From an uncultured Desulfovibrio sp. (lineage in GTDB: Bacteria > Desulfobacterota > Desulfovibrionia > Desulfovibrionales > Desulfovibrionaceae): DNA of 27,461 nucleotides. The DNA is taken from the NCBI GenBank assembly GCA_900553065.1, contig USBZ01000025.1:1-27461 (forward strand), written 5' to 3'. The notes beneath the pieces are model-generated. The model was given only the letters and a program-made list of their open reading frames with translations. It ran no database searches and was not told the DNA's origin. The position numbers were made by a program, and so were the translations under genes. Positions 1 to 5,993 of this stretch are shown here, piece by piece; within the stretch, counting starts at the first letter, position 1, and each line of letters begins with the position of its first letter.

Positions 1-13
1 ATAAGTTTTCGGG

Positions 14-43
14 AACCCCCAGCCTAGCTGGGGGTTTTCTTTT
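14..43 (+). terminator. Intrinsic terminator of an upstream plus-strand gene
   Basis: A 10-bp perfect stem (AACCCCCAGC with GCTGGGGGTT, loop CTA) is followed directly by TTTTCTTTT on the plus strand. The gene it ends lies left of the window. On the minus strand the bases after the stem are not U-rich, so it is read as one-directional and convergent with the hisG terminator next to it. Confidence 0.85.
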
Positions 44-44
44 A

Positions 45-82
45 ACCAAAAAAGCGGCCTGAGCATGTTCTGCTCAGGCCGC
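45..82 (-). terminator. Intrinsic terminator after hisG
   Basis: A 12-bp stem (GCGGCCTGAGCA with TGCTCAGGCCGC, 5-nt loop) at 54-82 is followed on the minus strand by TTTTTTGGTT. It lies 22 bases past the hisG stop and ends the hisI-hisG unit. Confidence 0.9.
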
Positions 83-104
83 CTCTGCTTCAAAAAGCGA
101 AACG

Positions 105-1010
105 TTAAATCACCTTGTTCAGGCTGTATTCCAGAATGCCCTCAGCCCCCAGCTCATGCAGCTGAGGAATGAGATCGCGCACCACATGGGTATCGACCAC
201 GGTTTCCAGAGACACCCAGGCAGGATCGCGCAGGGAAGCCACCGTGGGCGAATTGAGCGCAGGAAGAAGACCGAGAATGGTCTCAAGACGGGCCGTCGGC
301 GCATTCATCTTGAGGCAGACGAAGCTCTCCGCCCGCAGAGCGCCCTGCAGCAGAAGATCGATCTGTTCGATCTTGTGGCGGCTTTCAGGATCATTCCACG
401 CATCGCGGTTGGCAATGAGCACGGTATTGCTGGCCATGACCTCGTCAATGACACGCAGACCGTGAGCACGGATCGTCGTTTCCGTTTCCGTCACTTCCAC
501 AATGGCATCGGCCAGTCCTTCCACAACCTTGGCTTCCGTAGCACCCCAGGAGTAGTTGATCTGCACCGGCACGCCCTTTTCCTCAAAGTAGCGGGTGCTC
601 ACGCCCACAAGTTCCGTGGAAATGCGCTTGCCCTTCAGATCGGCAGCGCACTGATAGGGAGAATCTCCGGCCACGGCAAGCACCCAGCGGGCCTTGCGGT
701 TGGACACCTTGGAGTACACGAGATCGGAAATTACCACCACCGGAGCATCACTGTCGTCCTTACCCCCGTAGGACACGCCGCGTTCTTCCAGCCAGTCCTT
801 GCCGGTCAGGGCCACATCCAGAATGCCGTTCTGAATGTATTCGGGAATCTCCTGAACGCGGCAGAGACGAGCGGTGAGTTCAGGATCGTTGATGTCGGGA
901 AAATAGTTGCGGACATGCTTATGAATCTTCCAACCGGCCTTGTCGAACAGGGCGATGGTAGCGTCTTCCAGAGAACCTTTGGGAATGCCGAGCTTGAGCT
1001 GCGCTTTCAT
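105..1010 (-). CDS. hisG: ATP phosphoribosyltransferase, long form (HisG)
   Basis: First enzyme of histidine biosynthesis in the cytoplasm: joins ATP and PRPP to give phosphoribosyl-ATP. At 301 residues it is the long, single-chain form, with the catalytic periplasmic-binding-protein-like fold over about 1-220 and the C-terminal regulatory (HisG_C, ACT-like) domain over about 225-301; in this family histidine binds there as feedback inhibitor, so no HisZ is needed. The N-terminal LGIPKGSL start motif and the LADAIVEVTET segment leading into the PRPP loop are visible. In that loop residue 177 is Glu where many homologues have Gly. The ATG has a GAGG 7 bases upstream. It lies 9 bases downstream of hisI, so the two are co-transcribed, and a terminator follows. 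Family assignment is firm. Confidence 0.96.
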   Translation of the reverse strand: MKAQLKLGIPKGSLEDATIALFDKAGWKIHKHVRNYFPDINDPELTARLCRVQEIPEYIQNGILDVALTGKDWLEERGVSYGGKDDSDAPVVVISDLVYSKVSNRKARWVLAVAGDSPYQCAADLKGKRISTELVGVSTRYFEEKGVPVQINYSWGATEAKVVEGLADAIVEVTETETTIRAHGLRVIDEVMASNTVLIANRDAWNDPESRHKIEQIDLLLQGALRAESFVCLKMNAPTARLETILGLLPALNSPTVASLRDPAWVSLETVVDTHVVRDLIPQLHELGAEGILEYSLNKVI

Positions 1011-1019
1011 GGTAAGCCT

Positions 1020-1421
1020 CTACTTCTTGTACACTTCGGACGGATCAAAAACCTGCGGACTGCAGATGTCCGCTTCGCCGCTGCCGGGCATGATCCGCCG
1101 ATAAAAACAGCTTCTTCTGCCGGTATGGCAGGCAGATCCGCCCACCTGTTCGATCTCCAGCACCACGGCGTCGGAGTCGCAGTCAAGCCGGATGGCCCTG
1201 ACGAGCTGCACATTGCCGGAGCTTTCCCCCTTATGCCACAGCTTCTGACGACTGCGGCTCCAGTAATGGGCCTCGCCCGTGGCCAGCGTGGCCTCCCAGG
1301 CTTCGCGGTTCATCCAGGCCAGCATGAGAACTTCGCCGGTAGCGGCGTCCTGAGCAACGGCGGCAATGAGTCCTCCGGCCTTGGAGAAATCAGGGGTAAA
1401 GTCAGAGGGAGCTTGGAACAT
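1020..1421 (-). CDS. hisI: Phosphoribosyl-AMP cyclohydrolase (HisI)
   Basis: Third step of histidine biosynthesis: opens the adenine ring of phosphoribosyl-AMP. This is the monofunctional form of 133 residues, without the HisE pyrophosphohydrolase domain found fused in enterobacteria. The conserved metal-binding DCDSD motif, the paired cysteines in SACHTGRRSCF, and the AWMNREAW and YWSRSRQKLW substrate segments are all present, so zinc and magnesium sites look intact. The gene is followed after 9 bases by hisG, making a two-gene histidine operon; the other his genes are not here. Upstream is a perfect 13-bp palindrome that separates it from rny. Confidence 0.95.
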   Translation of the reverse strand: MFQAPSDFTPDFSKAGGLIAAVAQDAATGEVLMLAWMNREAWEATLATGEAHYWSRSRQKLWHKGESSGNVQLVRAIRLDCDSDAVVLEIEQVGGSACHTGRRSCFYRRIMPGSGEADICSPQVFDPSEVYKK

Positions 1422-1452
1422 GAGACGGCATCCTTATGAAGTTGCACTCGAT

Positions 1453-1482
1453 GGCGTCATCATGACACGTCATGATGACGCC
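1453..1482 (-). other. Perfect palindrome between rny and hisI
   Basis: Bases GGCGTCATCATGA and TCATGATGACGCC form a 13-bp perfect inverted repeat around the 4-base loop CACG, 11 bases past the rny stop and 31 bases before hisI. Neither strand has a U-run after it, so it does not look like a standard intrinsic terminator. It could be an mRNA 3'-end or processing stem after rny, or a DNA operator for the hisIG unit. Confidence 0.6.
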
Positions 1483-1493
1483 AGTATGATGAT

Positions 1494-3056
1494 CTACTTG
1501 GCAAAGCCCACGGCGCGGCGTTCACGGATCACGGTCACGCGGATCTGGCCGGGGTAGGTAAGATTTTCCTCGATCTTGGCGGAAATGTCCTTGCAGAGCA
1601 GATAGGTGCTGTCGTCATCCACATTGTCGGAATTGACGATGACGCGCAGTTCCCGGCCTGCCTGGATGGCGTAGGACTTGGCCACGCCCTCGAAGGAATC
1701 GGCAATGTTTTCCAGGTCCTCAAGGCGTTTGACGTAGTTCTCAAGCAGTTCCTTGCGCGCGCCGGGACGGGCGCCGGACAGGGAGTCTGCAGCCTGCACG
1801 AGTACGGCAAGCGCGGTTTCGGGATGCACGTCCTCATGGTGGGCAGCAATGGCATGCACGATGTCCTTGCCTTCGCCGTACTTCTTGGCGATGTCTGCAC
1901 CGATGAGCGCGTGGGAACCTTCCACCTCATGGTCCACGGCCTTGCCGATGTCATGAAGCAGACCGGCGCGCTTGGCGCGCTTGATATCCATGCCGAGCTC
2001 GGCCGCCATCATGCCGCAGAGCGCGGAAACTTCGAGGGAGTGCTGAAGCACGTTCTGCGTAAAGCTCGTACGGTACTTGAGCTGACCGAGCAGACGGATG
2101 ATGTCGGGGTTGATGCCGTGCACACCGGCGTCGAAGGTGGCCTGCTCGCCCATTTCGCGGATCTGCACTTCCAGCTCCTGTTCGCATTTGTGCACCACAT
2201 CCTCGATACGGGCGGGATGAATGCGCCCGTCCTGAATGAGGCGTTCGAGGGCCATACGCGCCACCTGACGACGGATGGGGCTGTAGGCGGAAAGAATGAC
2301 GGTTTCCGGCGTGTCGTCGATGATGAGATCCACGCCCGTGGCGGCTTCCAGAGCGCGGATGTTGCGGCCTTCGCGACCGATGATGCGGCCCTTCATGTCT
2401 TCGCTCGGAAGCGTGACGGCCGTCACCGTCTGCTCGCCGACGTAGTCGCCGGCATAGCGCTGTATGGCGCATGCCAGAATTTCCTTGGCCTTTCTGTCTG
2501 CGGTTTCCCTGGCTTCCGTCTCAATGACGCGCATCATCTTGGCGGCTTCGTGGCGGGTACGGGATTCAATTTCCTCAAAAAGGCGGGTCTTGGCTTCTTC
2601 AGCCGTCAGCCCGGAAACTTCCTGAAGACGACGTTCCTGCTCGTCCAGCTTGGCTTCAACCTGTATTTCCTTTTCGGCAAGCACACGCTCACGCTGCGTC
2701 TGCTCCTTTTCCAGAGCAAGAATGTCGTGTTCCTTCTGCGTGATGCGCTCCATTTTCTCTTCCATGCGATCGCTGATGTCCTGCAGCTTTTTCTCACGGT
2801 TCTTGAGAGCGCGTTCCTGCTCCTTGCATTCGGCTTCAAAGGAATGCTTCTGGCTGAAAATTTCGTTCTGTCCCTGCAGAAGAATTTCCTTTTTCTGAGC
2901 CTGGGCCTCCTTGCGGGCCTCTTCCACGATGCGATGCGCCAGATCGTTGGCTTCGCCGATGCGTTTGCTGGTCACGTGACGCTGTATGAAGACGCCGAGA
3001 AGCGCGCCGGCCACAAGGCTGACCAGCGCAAAGGCGTACACAAAAATATCATCCAT
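1494..3056 (-). CDS. rny: Ribonuclease Y (membrane-anchored endoribonuclease)
   Basis: Starts bulk mRNA decay by endonucleolytic cleavage at the membrane. The 520-residue product has the full family layout: one N-terminal membrane helix (about 3-23), a long charged coiled coil (about 30-190), a KH RNA-binding domain (about 205-270, with GRIIGREGRN), and an HD hydrolase domain whose metal site shows as QHSLEV and LLHDIGKA (His368-Asp369). The frame stays open a further 105 codons upstream, but that stretch lies on the 6S RNA gene and lacks family similarity; the ATG at 3056 puts the membrane helix at the N-terminus and gives the usual family length. It sits directly after the 6S RNA terminator, so it probably has its own promoter, although I could not pick a convincing one. 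Confidence 0.95.
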   Translation of the reverse strand: MDDIFVYAFALVSLVAGALLGVFIQRHVTSKRIGEANDLAHRIVEEARKEAQAQKKEILLQGQNEIFSQKHSFEAECKEQERALKNREKKLQDISDRMEEKMERITQKEHDILALEKEQTQRERVLAEKEIQVEAKLDEQERRLQEVSGLTAEEAKTRLFEEIESRTRHEAAKMMRVIETEARETADRKAKEILACAIQRYAGDYVGEQTVTAVTLPSEDMKGRIIGREGRNIRALEAATGVDLIIDDTPETVILSAYSPIRRQVARMALERLIQDGRIHPARIEDVVHKCEQELEVQIREMGEQATFDAGVHGINPDIIRLLGQLKYRTSFTQNVLQHSLEVSALCGMMAAELGMDIKRAKRAGLLHDIGKAVDHEVEGSHALIGADIAKKYGEGKDIVHAIAAHHEDVHPETALAVLVQAADSLSGARPGARKELLENYVKRLEDLENIADSFEGVAKSYAIQAGRELRVIVNSDNVDDDSTYLLCKDISAKIEENLTYPGQIRVTVIRERRAVGFAK

Positions 3057-3201
3057 GATAGTACCTGTAATATGCTGACGGGCAAGGCCCGATAGGTCTG
3101 ACGCTGCAAAAGGGCGCGACGGATTTCCGCGACCGAGCCGCGTTCCGGAAAAACATGTCGGGATATTCCGCTCTGAAAGCGGAAAAGAATGCAGAGAAAG
3201 G

Positions 3202-3385
3202 AAAAAAACCCGGGATGCCGTGAAAAGCTGCTGGCACGAGACCTGGTGGTCTCCAAGTGGGCGCCTGTCCGAAACTTCAGGCTGCCCGCTCGTGGCGGGT
3301 ATGCACACCATTTCGGAGACTGGCTCCCTGCTAACGCTAGTGAGGCCGGCGCAAGCCAGCTTTCCACGCACACCCCAGGGAATAT
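3202..3385 (-). ncRNA. ssrS: 6S RNA (SsrS), regulator of sigma70 RNA polymerase
   Basis: A long rod-like RNA is visible on the minus strand. The closing stem pairs CCTGGGGTG (3371-3379) with CATCCCGGG, continued by CGTG with CACG and by GCTGGC with GCCAGC. The distal stem pairs GTCTCCGAAA with GTTTCGGAC. Between them lies a large open bubble whose 3' side holds the small hairpin GGAGACC-ACCA-GGTCTC. This is the closing stem, central bubble and terminal stem layout of 6S RNA, which mimics open promoter DNA and sequesters sigma70 holoenzyme in stationary phase. The RNA ends in CCCGGG followed by seven T. Its place directly downstream of zapA is the well-known proteobacterial synteny. The exact 5' end (3380-3385) is an estimate. 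Confidence 0.88.
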
Positions 3386-3420
3386 GGGTTCCGGTGAGGC
3401 AATGACGCCTTTGAGCGGTA

Positions 3421-3705
3421 TTACTCCCTGCCGCTCTCTGCCGGAGTGTTTTCCTTCAAACACTGCAGAAGTTCATCCAGCCGTGAATCCGTCAGGCTGT
3501 TTTTCTCCTGCAGTTCCAGCAGGTCGTCCGCCATGCTGATGAGCAGCATGACCAGCAACCTGTCTCTGCCGAACTGGCCGCCCTGCGCCTTCACTCTGCC
3601 ATATCTCTGCTCCACATATTGTCTGGCTCGTTCCACCCGTTCGGGTCCGGCTTCGGTACGGAACGCGACCTGCAGATCGCAAAGATCAAGATGGTAGCTG
3701 TGCAT
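3421..3705 (-). CDS. zapA: Cell division protein ZapA
   Basis: Small cytoplasmic protein that cross-links FtsZ filaments at the Z-ring. The 94-residue sequence has the ZapA pattern: a short N-terminal beta/alpha head (HSYHLDLCDLQVAFRTEAGPE), the ERARQYVEQRY helix, a central hydrophobic helix (LLVMLLISMADDLLELQEKN) and a C-terminal coiled-coil end. The ATG is preceded by AGGCGG. The gene begins 15 bases after the ZapB-like gene and ends 35 bases before the 6S RNA, so the pair forms a division operon with the regulatory RNA behind it. Sequence is short and divergent, but size, pattern and neighbours all agree. Confidence 0.85.
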   Translation of the reverse strand: MHSYHLDLCDLQVAFRTEAGPERVERARQYVEQRYGRVKAQGGQFGRDRLLVMLLISMADDLLELQEKNSLTDSRLDELLQCLKENTPAESGRE

Positions 3706-3720
3706 GGCGGCCGCCTGCCA

Positions 3721-3984
3721 TTAACCGTTCTGCTGAGGTTCAGCGGCAGGCAAGGTGCTCTGGATACGGCTGATCAGCGCGTCAACCCTGTTGCAGGTCT
3801 CATCCCGGACGCTGCGTTCACGGTTGAGCTGTTCCTGAAGCTCTTCCGAGGCCATCTGCCCCAGTTCCAGATCTTCACGGAGACGGTTTCCTTCCTCACG
3901 GAGCTGATGATTTTCCGCACGGAGGCGATCCAGTTCCTGAATGAGACTATCGATACGCTGAGCCAGCAGTTCCAACTTTTCCAT
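3721..3984 (-). CDS. zapB: ZapB-like coiled-coil cell division protein
   Basis: An 87-residue protein that is almost wholly coiled coil: heptad leucines and isoleucines run through MEKLELLAQRIDSLIQELDR and on to about residue 60, followed by a basic/acidic second helix and a short polar tail. ZapB proteins are anti-parallel coiled coils that bind ZapA and stabilise the Z-ring, and this gene lies 15 bases upstream of zapA in the same orientation. I infer the role from shape and position; coiled-coil sequence alone could not exclude another small structural protein. The start has AAGGAG 11 bases upstream. Confidence 0.7.
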   Translation of the reverse strand: MEKLELLAQRIDSLIQELDRLRAENHQLREEGNRLREDLELGQMASEELQEQLNRERSVRDETCNRVDALISRIQSTLPAAEPQQNG

Positions 3985-4127
3985 AACTCTTCTATCTCCT
4001 TGAGAACCGGCAGGATTTCACCTGAACGGCTCCGAGAATTTTTGTACACGCCGGATGTTCCGGCCCTGCTTTAAGCGCTGCGAACATGGGATATGACGGC
4101 AATGTTTCTTTCAGCGCTCTTTCCTTA

Positions 4128-4156
4128 TTGATAAGCTATGGAGGCCGGATGAGCAA
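4128..4156 (-). promoter_or_regulatory. Candidate sigma70 promoter for zapB-zapA
   Basis: On the minus strand TTGCTC (-35, 4151-4156) and TATCAA (-10, 4128-4133) are 17 bases apart. It would give a leader of about 135 bases before the zapB-like ATG. The leader contains a 6-bp hairpin (GCCGGA with TCCGGC, 4050-4064). Both boxes are imperfect, so this is only a candidate. Confidence 0.35.
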
Positions 4157-4189
4157 GTAGATAGAGCGCCCATTATTGGCAAAGTTCGC

Positions 4190-4223
4190 AGAAAAAGTAA
4201 AAAAGCGCCCCGTATCCGCGCTT
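4190..4223 (-). terminator. Minus-strand terminator-like hairpin in the intergenic region
   Basis: Stem AAGCGC with GCGCTT (4203-4223, 9-base loop) is followed on the minus strand by TTTTTTACTTTTTC. It is the last of three minus-strand terminator-like hairpins in this gene-free stretch and would insulate the zapB promoter from transcription arriving from 5.0 kb. Confidence 0.55.
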
Positions 4224-4299
4224 CCGCCCCATCCCCGTCCCGCTCCGGTCCGTCTTCTGAAGGAAAAACCCGGAAAGAACCTCACACTTCTTTCACAGA

Positions 4300-4326
4300 G
4301 AAGAAAACCGGCCCGGAATCACCGGG
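4300..4326 (-). terminator. Minus-strand terminator-like hairpin in the intergenic region
   Basis: Stem CCCGG with CCGGG (4312-4326, loop of 5) is followed on the minus strand by CCGGTTTTCTTCTC. The stem is short and two bases separate it from the U-rich run, so it is weaker than its neighbour at 4660-4686. Confidence 0.45.
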
Positions 4327-4659
4327 TCTCACGCCGGAGTAGACTGAGAGCGCATGATTTCTTCCAAAGGCGGCGTATGAAAATCCGGAAAACCGGGGCG
4401 CCCGGCAATCAGAAATTTTTTGAAGGGAAAGTGAAGGCGGGACAGTTTTTCACAACTTAAGCAGCACGCCCCACAAAAACAAACACCAATACTTCACACG
4501 CTTTTCCCGCCGAGTCCGGCAGACATACGGTCACCCCACGGCAAGCGGCTCTGGAGCTCTCCCGGTTCGGGAAACGGCCATTCCGATTCCCTCTGCTTTT
4601 TCCGGACACTGCACTGACGCGCAGCTTCTGAGATTGTTCCGCTGTGGCTGTCTGCTGAA

Positions 4660-4686
4660 AAACACAAAAAAGCATCCCGCAGATGC
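4660..4686 (-). terminator. Intrinsic terminator of an unassigned minus-strand transcript
   Basis: Stem GCATC with GATGC (4672-4686, loop of 5) is followed at once by TTTTTTGTGTTTTTC on the minus strand. No recognised gene precedes it on that strand until atpZ and rex, which have their own terminators, so it implies a transcript starting inside the intergenic region. A second small hairpin (CGTGAG with CTCACG, 4700-4715) lies just before it. Confidence 0.65.
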
Positions 4687-4759
4687 GTCTTCCGGCAAAC
4701 GTGAGTCACCTCACGGGAATAGCCCCCCAAAAAAAATATAAAGCCGGGCTTCCTGTATT

Positions 4760-4834
4760 CAGCCTCCCTGACGCCTTCGAGGTGACAGTTTATGAGCATG
4801 CAGGCAGCATGCCGATGCTGCACCCCGGAGGCTG
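4760..4834 (-). ncRNA. Candidate structured RNA element, unassigned
   Basis: CAGCCTCC (4827-4834 read on the minus strand) pairs perfectly with GGAGGCTG (4760-4767), enclosing a 7-bp hairpin GCAGCAT-CGGC-ATGCTGC (4804-4821) and a smaller imperfect CACCT/AGGCG stem. On the minus strand an 8-base U-run follows within about 25 bases (4729-4736). The fold resembles a multibranched leader or small RNA, but it matches none of the riboswitch or small RNA consensus patterns I can recall. Because most of the pairing is perfectly palindromic it folds equally on both strands; the minus strand is preferred because of the downstream terminators. Confidence 0.35.
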
Positions 4835-5043
4835 CCGCCCGCCCAGATAAAAAATCATTCAAATTTATCATCTTATCAACAATATCAAACAATAACAAGA
4901 TGTTAGCATGCAAGAAAACACTGCCATCCGCCTCCCCTGAAACAACTTTTTCTCCTTTTCCCCAACTCAGAAATGACACGGCAAAACACCTTGAAAAGAG
5001 TAATGAAGATCAGGATTGATCGGGAGTTTTTCCAAACATCGTT

Positions 5044-5061
5044 ATGTGATTTAAAGCACAA
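5044..5061. promoter_or_regulatory. Dyad operator, Rex-like or CRP/FNR-like
   Basis: Read on the minus strand the site is TTGTGCTTTAAATCACAT, an inverted repeat TTGTG-N8-CACAT with the spacing of Rex operators (TTGTG-N8-CACAA). It also fits the TGTGA-N6-TCACA pattern of CRP/FNR-family proteins with one mismatch. On the minus strand TTGGAA and TATTGT, 17 bases apart, lie just upstream, so the dyad would overlap the -10 and start of a promoter pointing into the orphan transcript. It lies 220 bases downstream of the rex stop. Confidence 0.4.
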
Positions 5062-5221
5062 TATATGCCATAACATCGTATTCCAAGCCTTCCACCAGCA
5101 ACCATCCTCATACATCGACGACAGACATTTTCTTTTACTAGATGCAGTAACAATGTGGAATAGTTGATATTCTGAAGCCAGTAGGCAGAATGTTCATACG
5201 CTTCAATCCTCAGGATCGGAT

Positions 5222-5263
5222 TAAAAAATATCCGCCGGAATCCCGAAGGAGTCCGGCGGATAT
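5222..5263 (-). terminator. Intrinsic terminator after rex
   Basis: A 12-bp stem ATATCCGCCGGA with TCCGGCGGATAT (5228-5263), capped by an inner TCC-CGAA-GGA hairpin, is followed on the minus strand by TTTTTTAA. It begins 19 bases after the rex stop. Confidence 0.9.
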
Positions 5264-5281
5264 AAAATAGGTAGCCTGAGA

Positions 5282-5926
5282 TCAGCGCTGCTTGGTGGAG
5301 ATATTGAACGTCAGGGAATAAATCTGATGGAAGAAGTTGACGTATTCCACGAACACATGATCCGGTACGGTGATGCGGGCAGCAGAGTAGTTGAGAATAC
5401 CCTTGATGCCGGCATCCACAAGCTGGGTGGCTGCGCGCTGAGCGCGTTCCGGCGGAACGGTGATGATGCCGATTTCGATACCGAGTTCGGGCACCTTTTC
5501 CATGAGGGTCTTGGTGCAGTACACTTCAAGACCATAAAGCTTTTCGCCGATCTTGAAGGGATCGCAGTCGAACGCGCCCACGATGGTGAAGCCGTGACGA
5601 CGGAATTCCTGATAGTTGAGCAGGGCTCTGCCCATGTTGCCGACACCGACCAGCGCGGCGCGCCATTCGCGGTTGGCATTGAGGCAGGCTTTGATGACTT
5701 CCAGCAAATAGGACACATAGTAGCCTACGCCGCGAACGCCGAATTCGCCGAAATAGGCAAGATCCTTACGAACCTGAGAGGCGTTGACGTCGCAAGCACG
5801 GGACAGGGGTTCGGAAGAAATGACCTGAACGCCATCCTTGTCCATAGCTTCAAGAACCTGGAGATAGGTGGCGAGCCGCTGAATGGTAGCGCGGGGAATA
5901 TGTTCGTATTTGGGAGTCTGGTTCAT
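5282..5926 (-). CDS. rex: Redox-sensing transcriptional repressor Rex
   Basis: Dimeric repressor that reads the NADH/NAD+ ratio: NAD+ favours DNA binding, NADH releases it. The 214 residues show the winged-helix DNA-binding domain (about 1-80, with NASQVRKDLAYFGEFG as recognition region) and the Rossmann NAD(H) domain, with the nucleotide motif GVGNMG (94-99) and AFD (Asp120), then the C-terminal domain-swapped helix. It is the last gene behind atpB and atpE, 67 bases after atpE, with a terminator in between, so it may be expressed by read-through or from its own promoter. In Desulfovibrio species Rex is known to repress genes of sulfate reduction and energy metabolism; its position beside F0 genes fits. 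The ATG has no good Shine-Dalgarno. Confidence 0.97.
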   Translation of the reverse strand: MNQTPKYEHIPRATIQRLATYLQVLEAMDKDGVQVISSEPLSRACDVNASQVRKDLAYFGEFGVRGVGYYVSYLLEVIKACLNANREWRAALVGVGNMGRALLNYQEFRRHGFTIVGAFDCDPFKIGEKLYGLEVYCTKTLMEKVPELGIEIGIITVPPERAQRAATQLVDAGIKGILNYSAARITVPDHVFVEYVNFFHQIYSLTFNISTKQR

Positions 5927-5940
5927 CGTCTTGGCCGGTT

Positions 5941-5979
5941 AAAAGAATAAGGGCGAAAAGGAATATATCCTTCCCGCCC
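5941..5979 (-). terminator. Terminator or attenuator between atpE and rex
   Basis: On the minus strand GGGCGGGAAGGA pairs with TCCTTTTCGCCC (two G-U pairs, short TATAT loop, 5951-5979) and is followed by TTATTCTTTT. It would end most atp transcripts and lower rex expression relative to the F0 genes. Confidence 0.75.
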
Positions 5980-5993
5980 GATAAATGCAACTA

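Larger units (their letters stand above)
4224..5221. other. Long intergenic region without a convincing protein gene
   Basis: Between the zapB promoter and the rex terminator about 1 kb has open frames on both strands, but none has a good ribosome binding site, a recognisable family or plausible composition, and several cross the terminator-like hairpins. The right end (about 4850-5200) is clearly richer in A and T than the flanking genes. What it does hold, reading the minus strand from right to left, is an operator-like dyad (5044-5061), a foldable segment closed by an 8-bp stem (4760-4834), an 8-base U-run, and three terminator-like hairpins (4660-4686, 4300-4326, 4190-4223). This favours one or more short untranslated minus-strand transcripts or a decayed locus. 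Confidence 0.5.

Noticed and set aside
3057..3371. Upstream extension of the rny frame by 105 codons
   Set aside because: It lies on the 6S RNA gene and its terminator; the family N-terminus (membrane helix) begins at 3056.
4443..4456. TTTTTCACAA half-site as a Rex operator
   Set aside because: Only one half is present; the other arm (GACAG) does not complete the dyad.
4176..4460. 94-codon plus-strand open frame
   Set aside because: Low-complexity Pro/Arg/Lys composition, no ribosome binding site, and it crosses two minus-strand terminator-like hairpins.
4690..4850. Cobalamin, TPP, FMN, c-di-GMP or glycine riboswitch
   Set aside because: None of their conserved core sequences is present, and no riboswitch-type target gene follows.
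4494..4979. 161-codon minus-strand open frame in the intergenic region
   Set aside because: GTG start without a proper ribosome site, no family pattern, and it runs through the hairpin terminator at 4660-4686 and the foldable segment at 4760-4834.
4903..5167. Short open frames on both strands in the AT-rich part
   Set aside because: They overlap each other and the operator-like dyad, have no family resemblance, and sit in composition expected of non-coding DNA.
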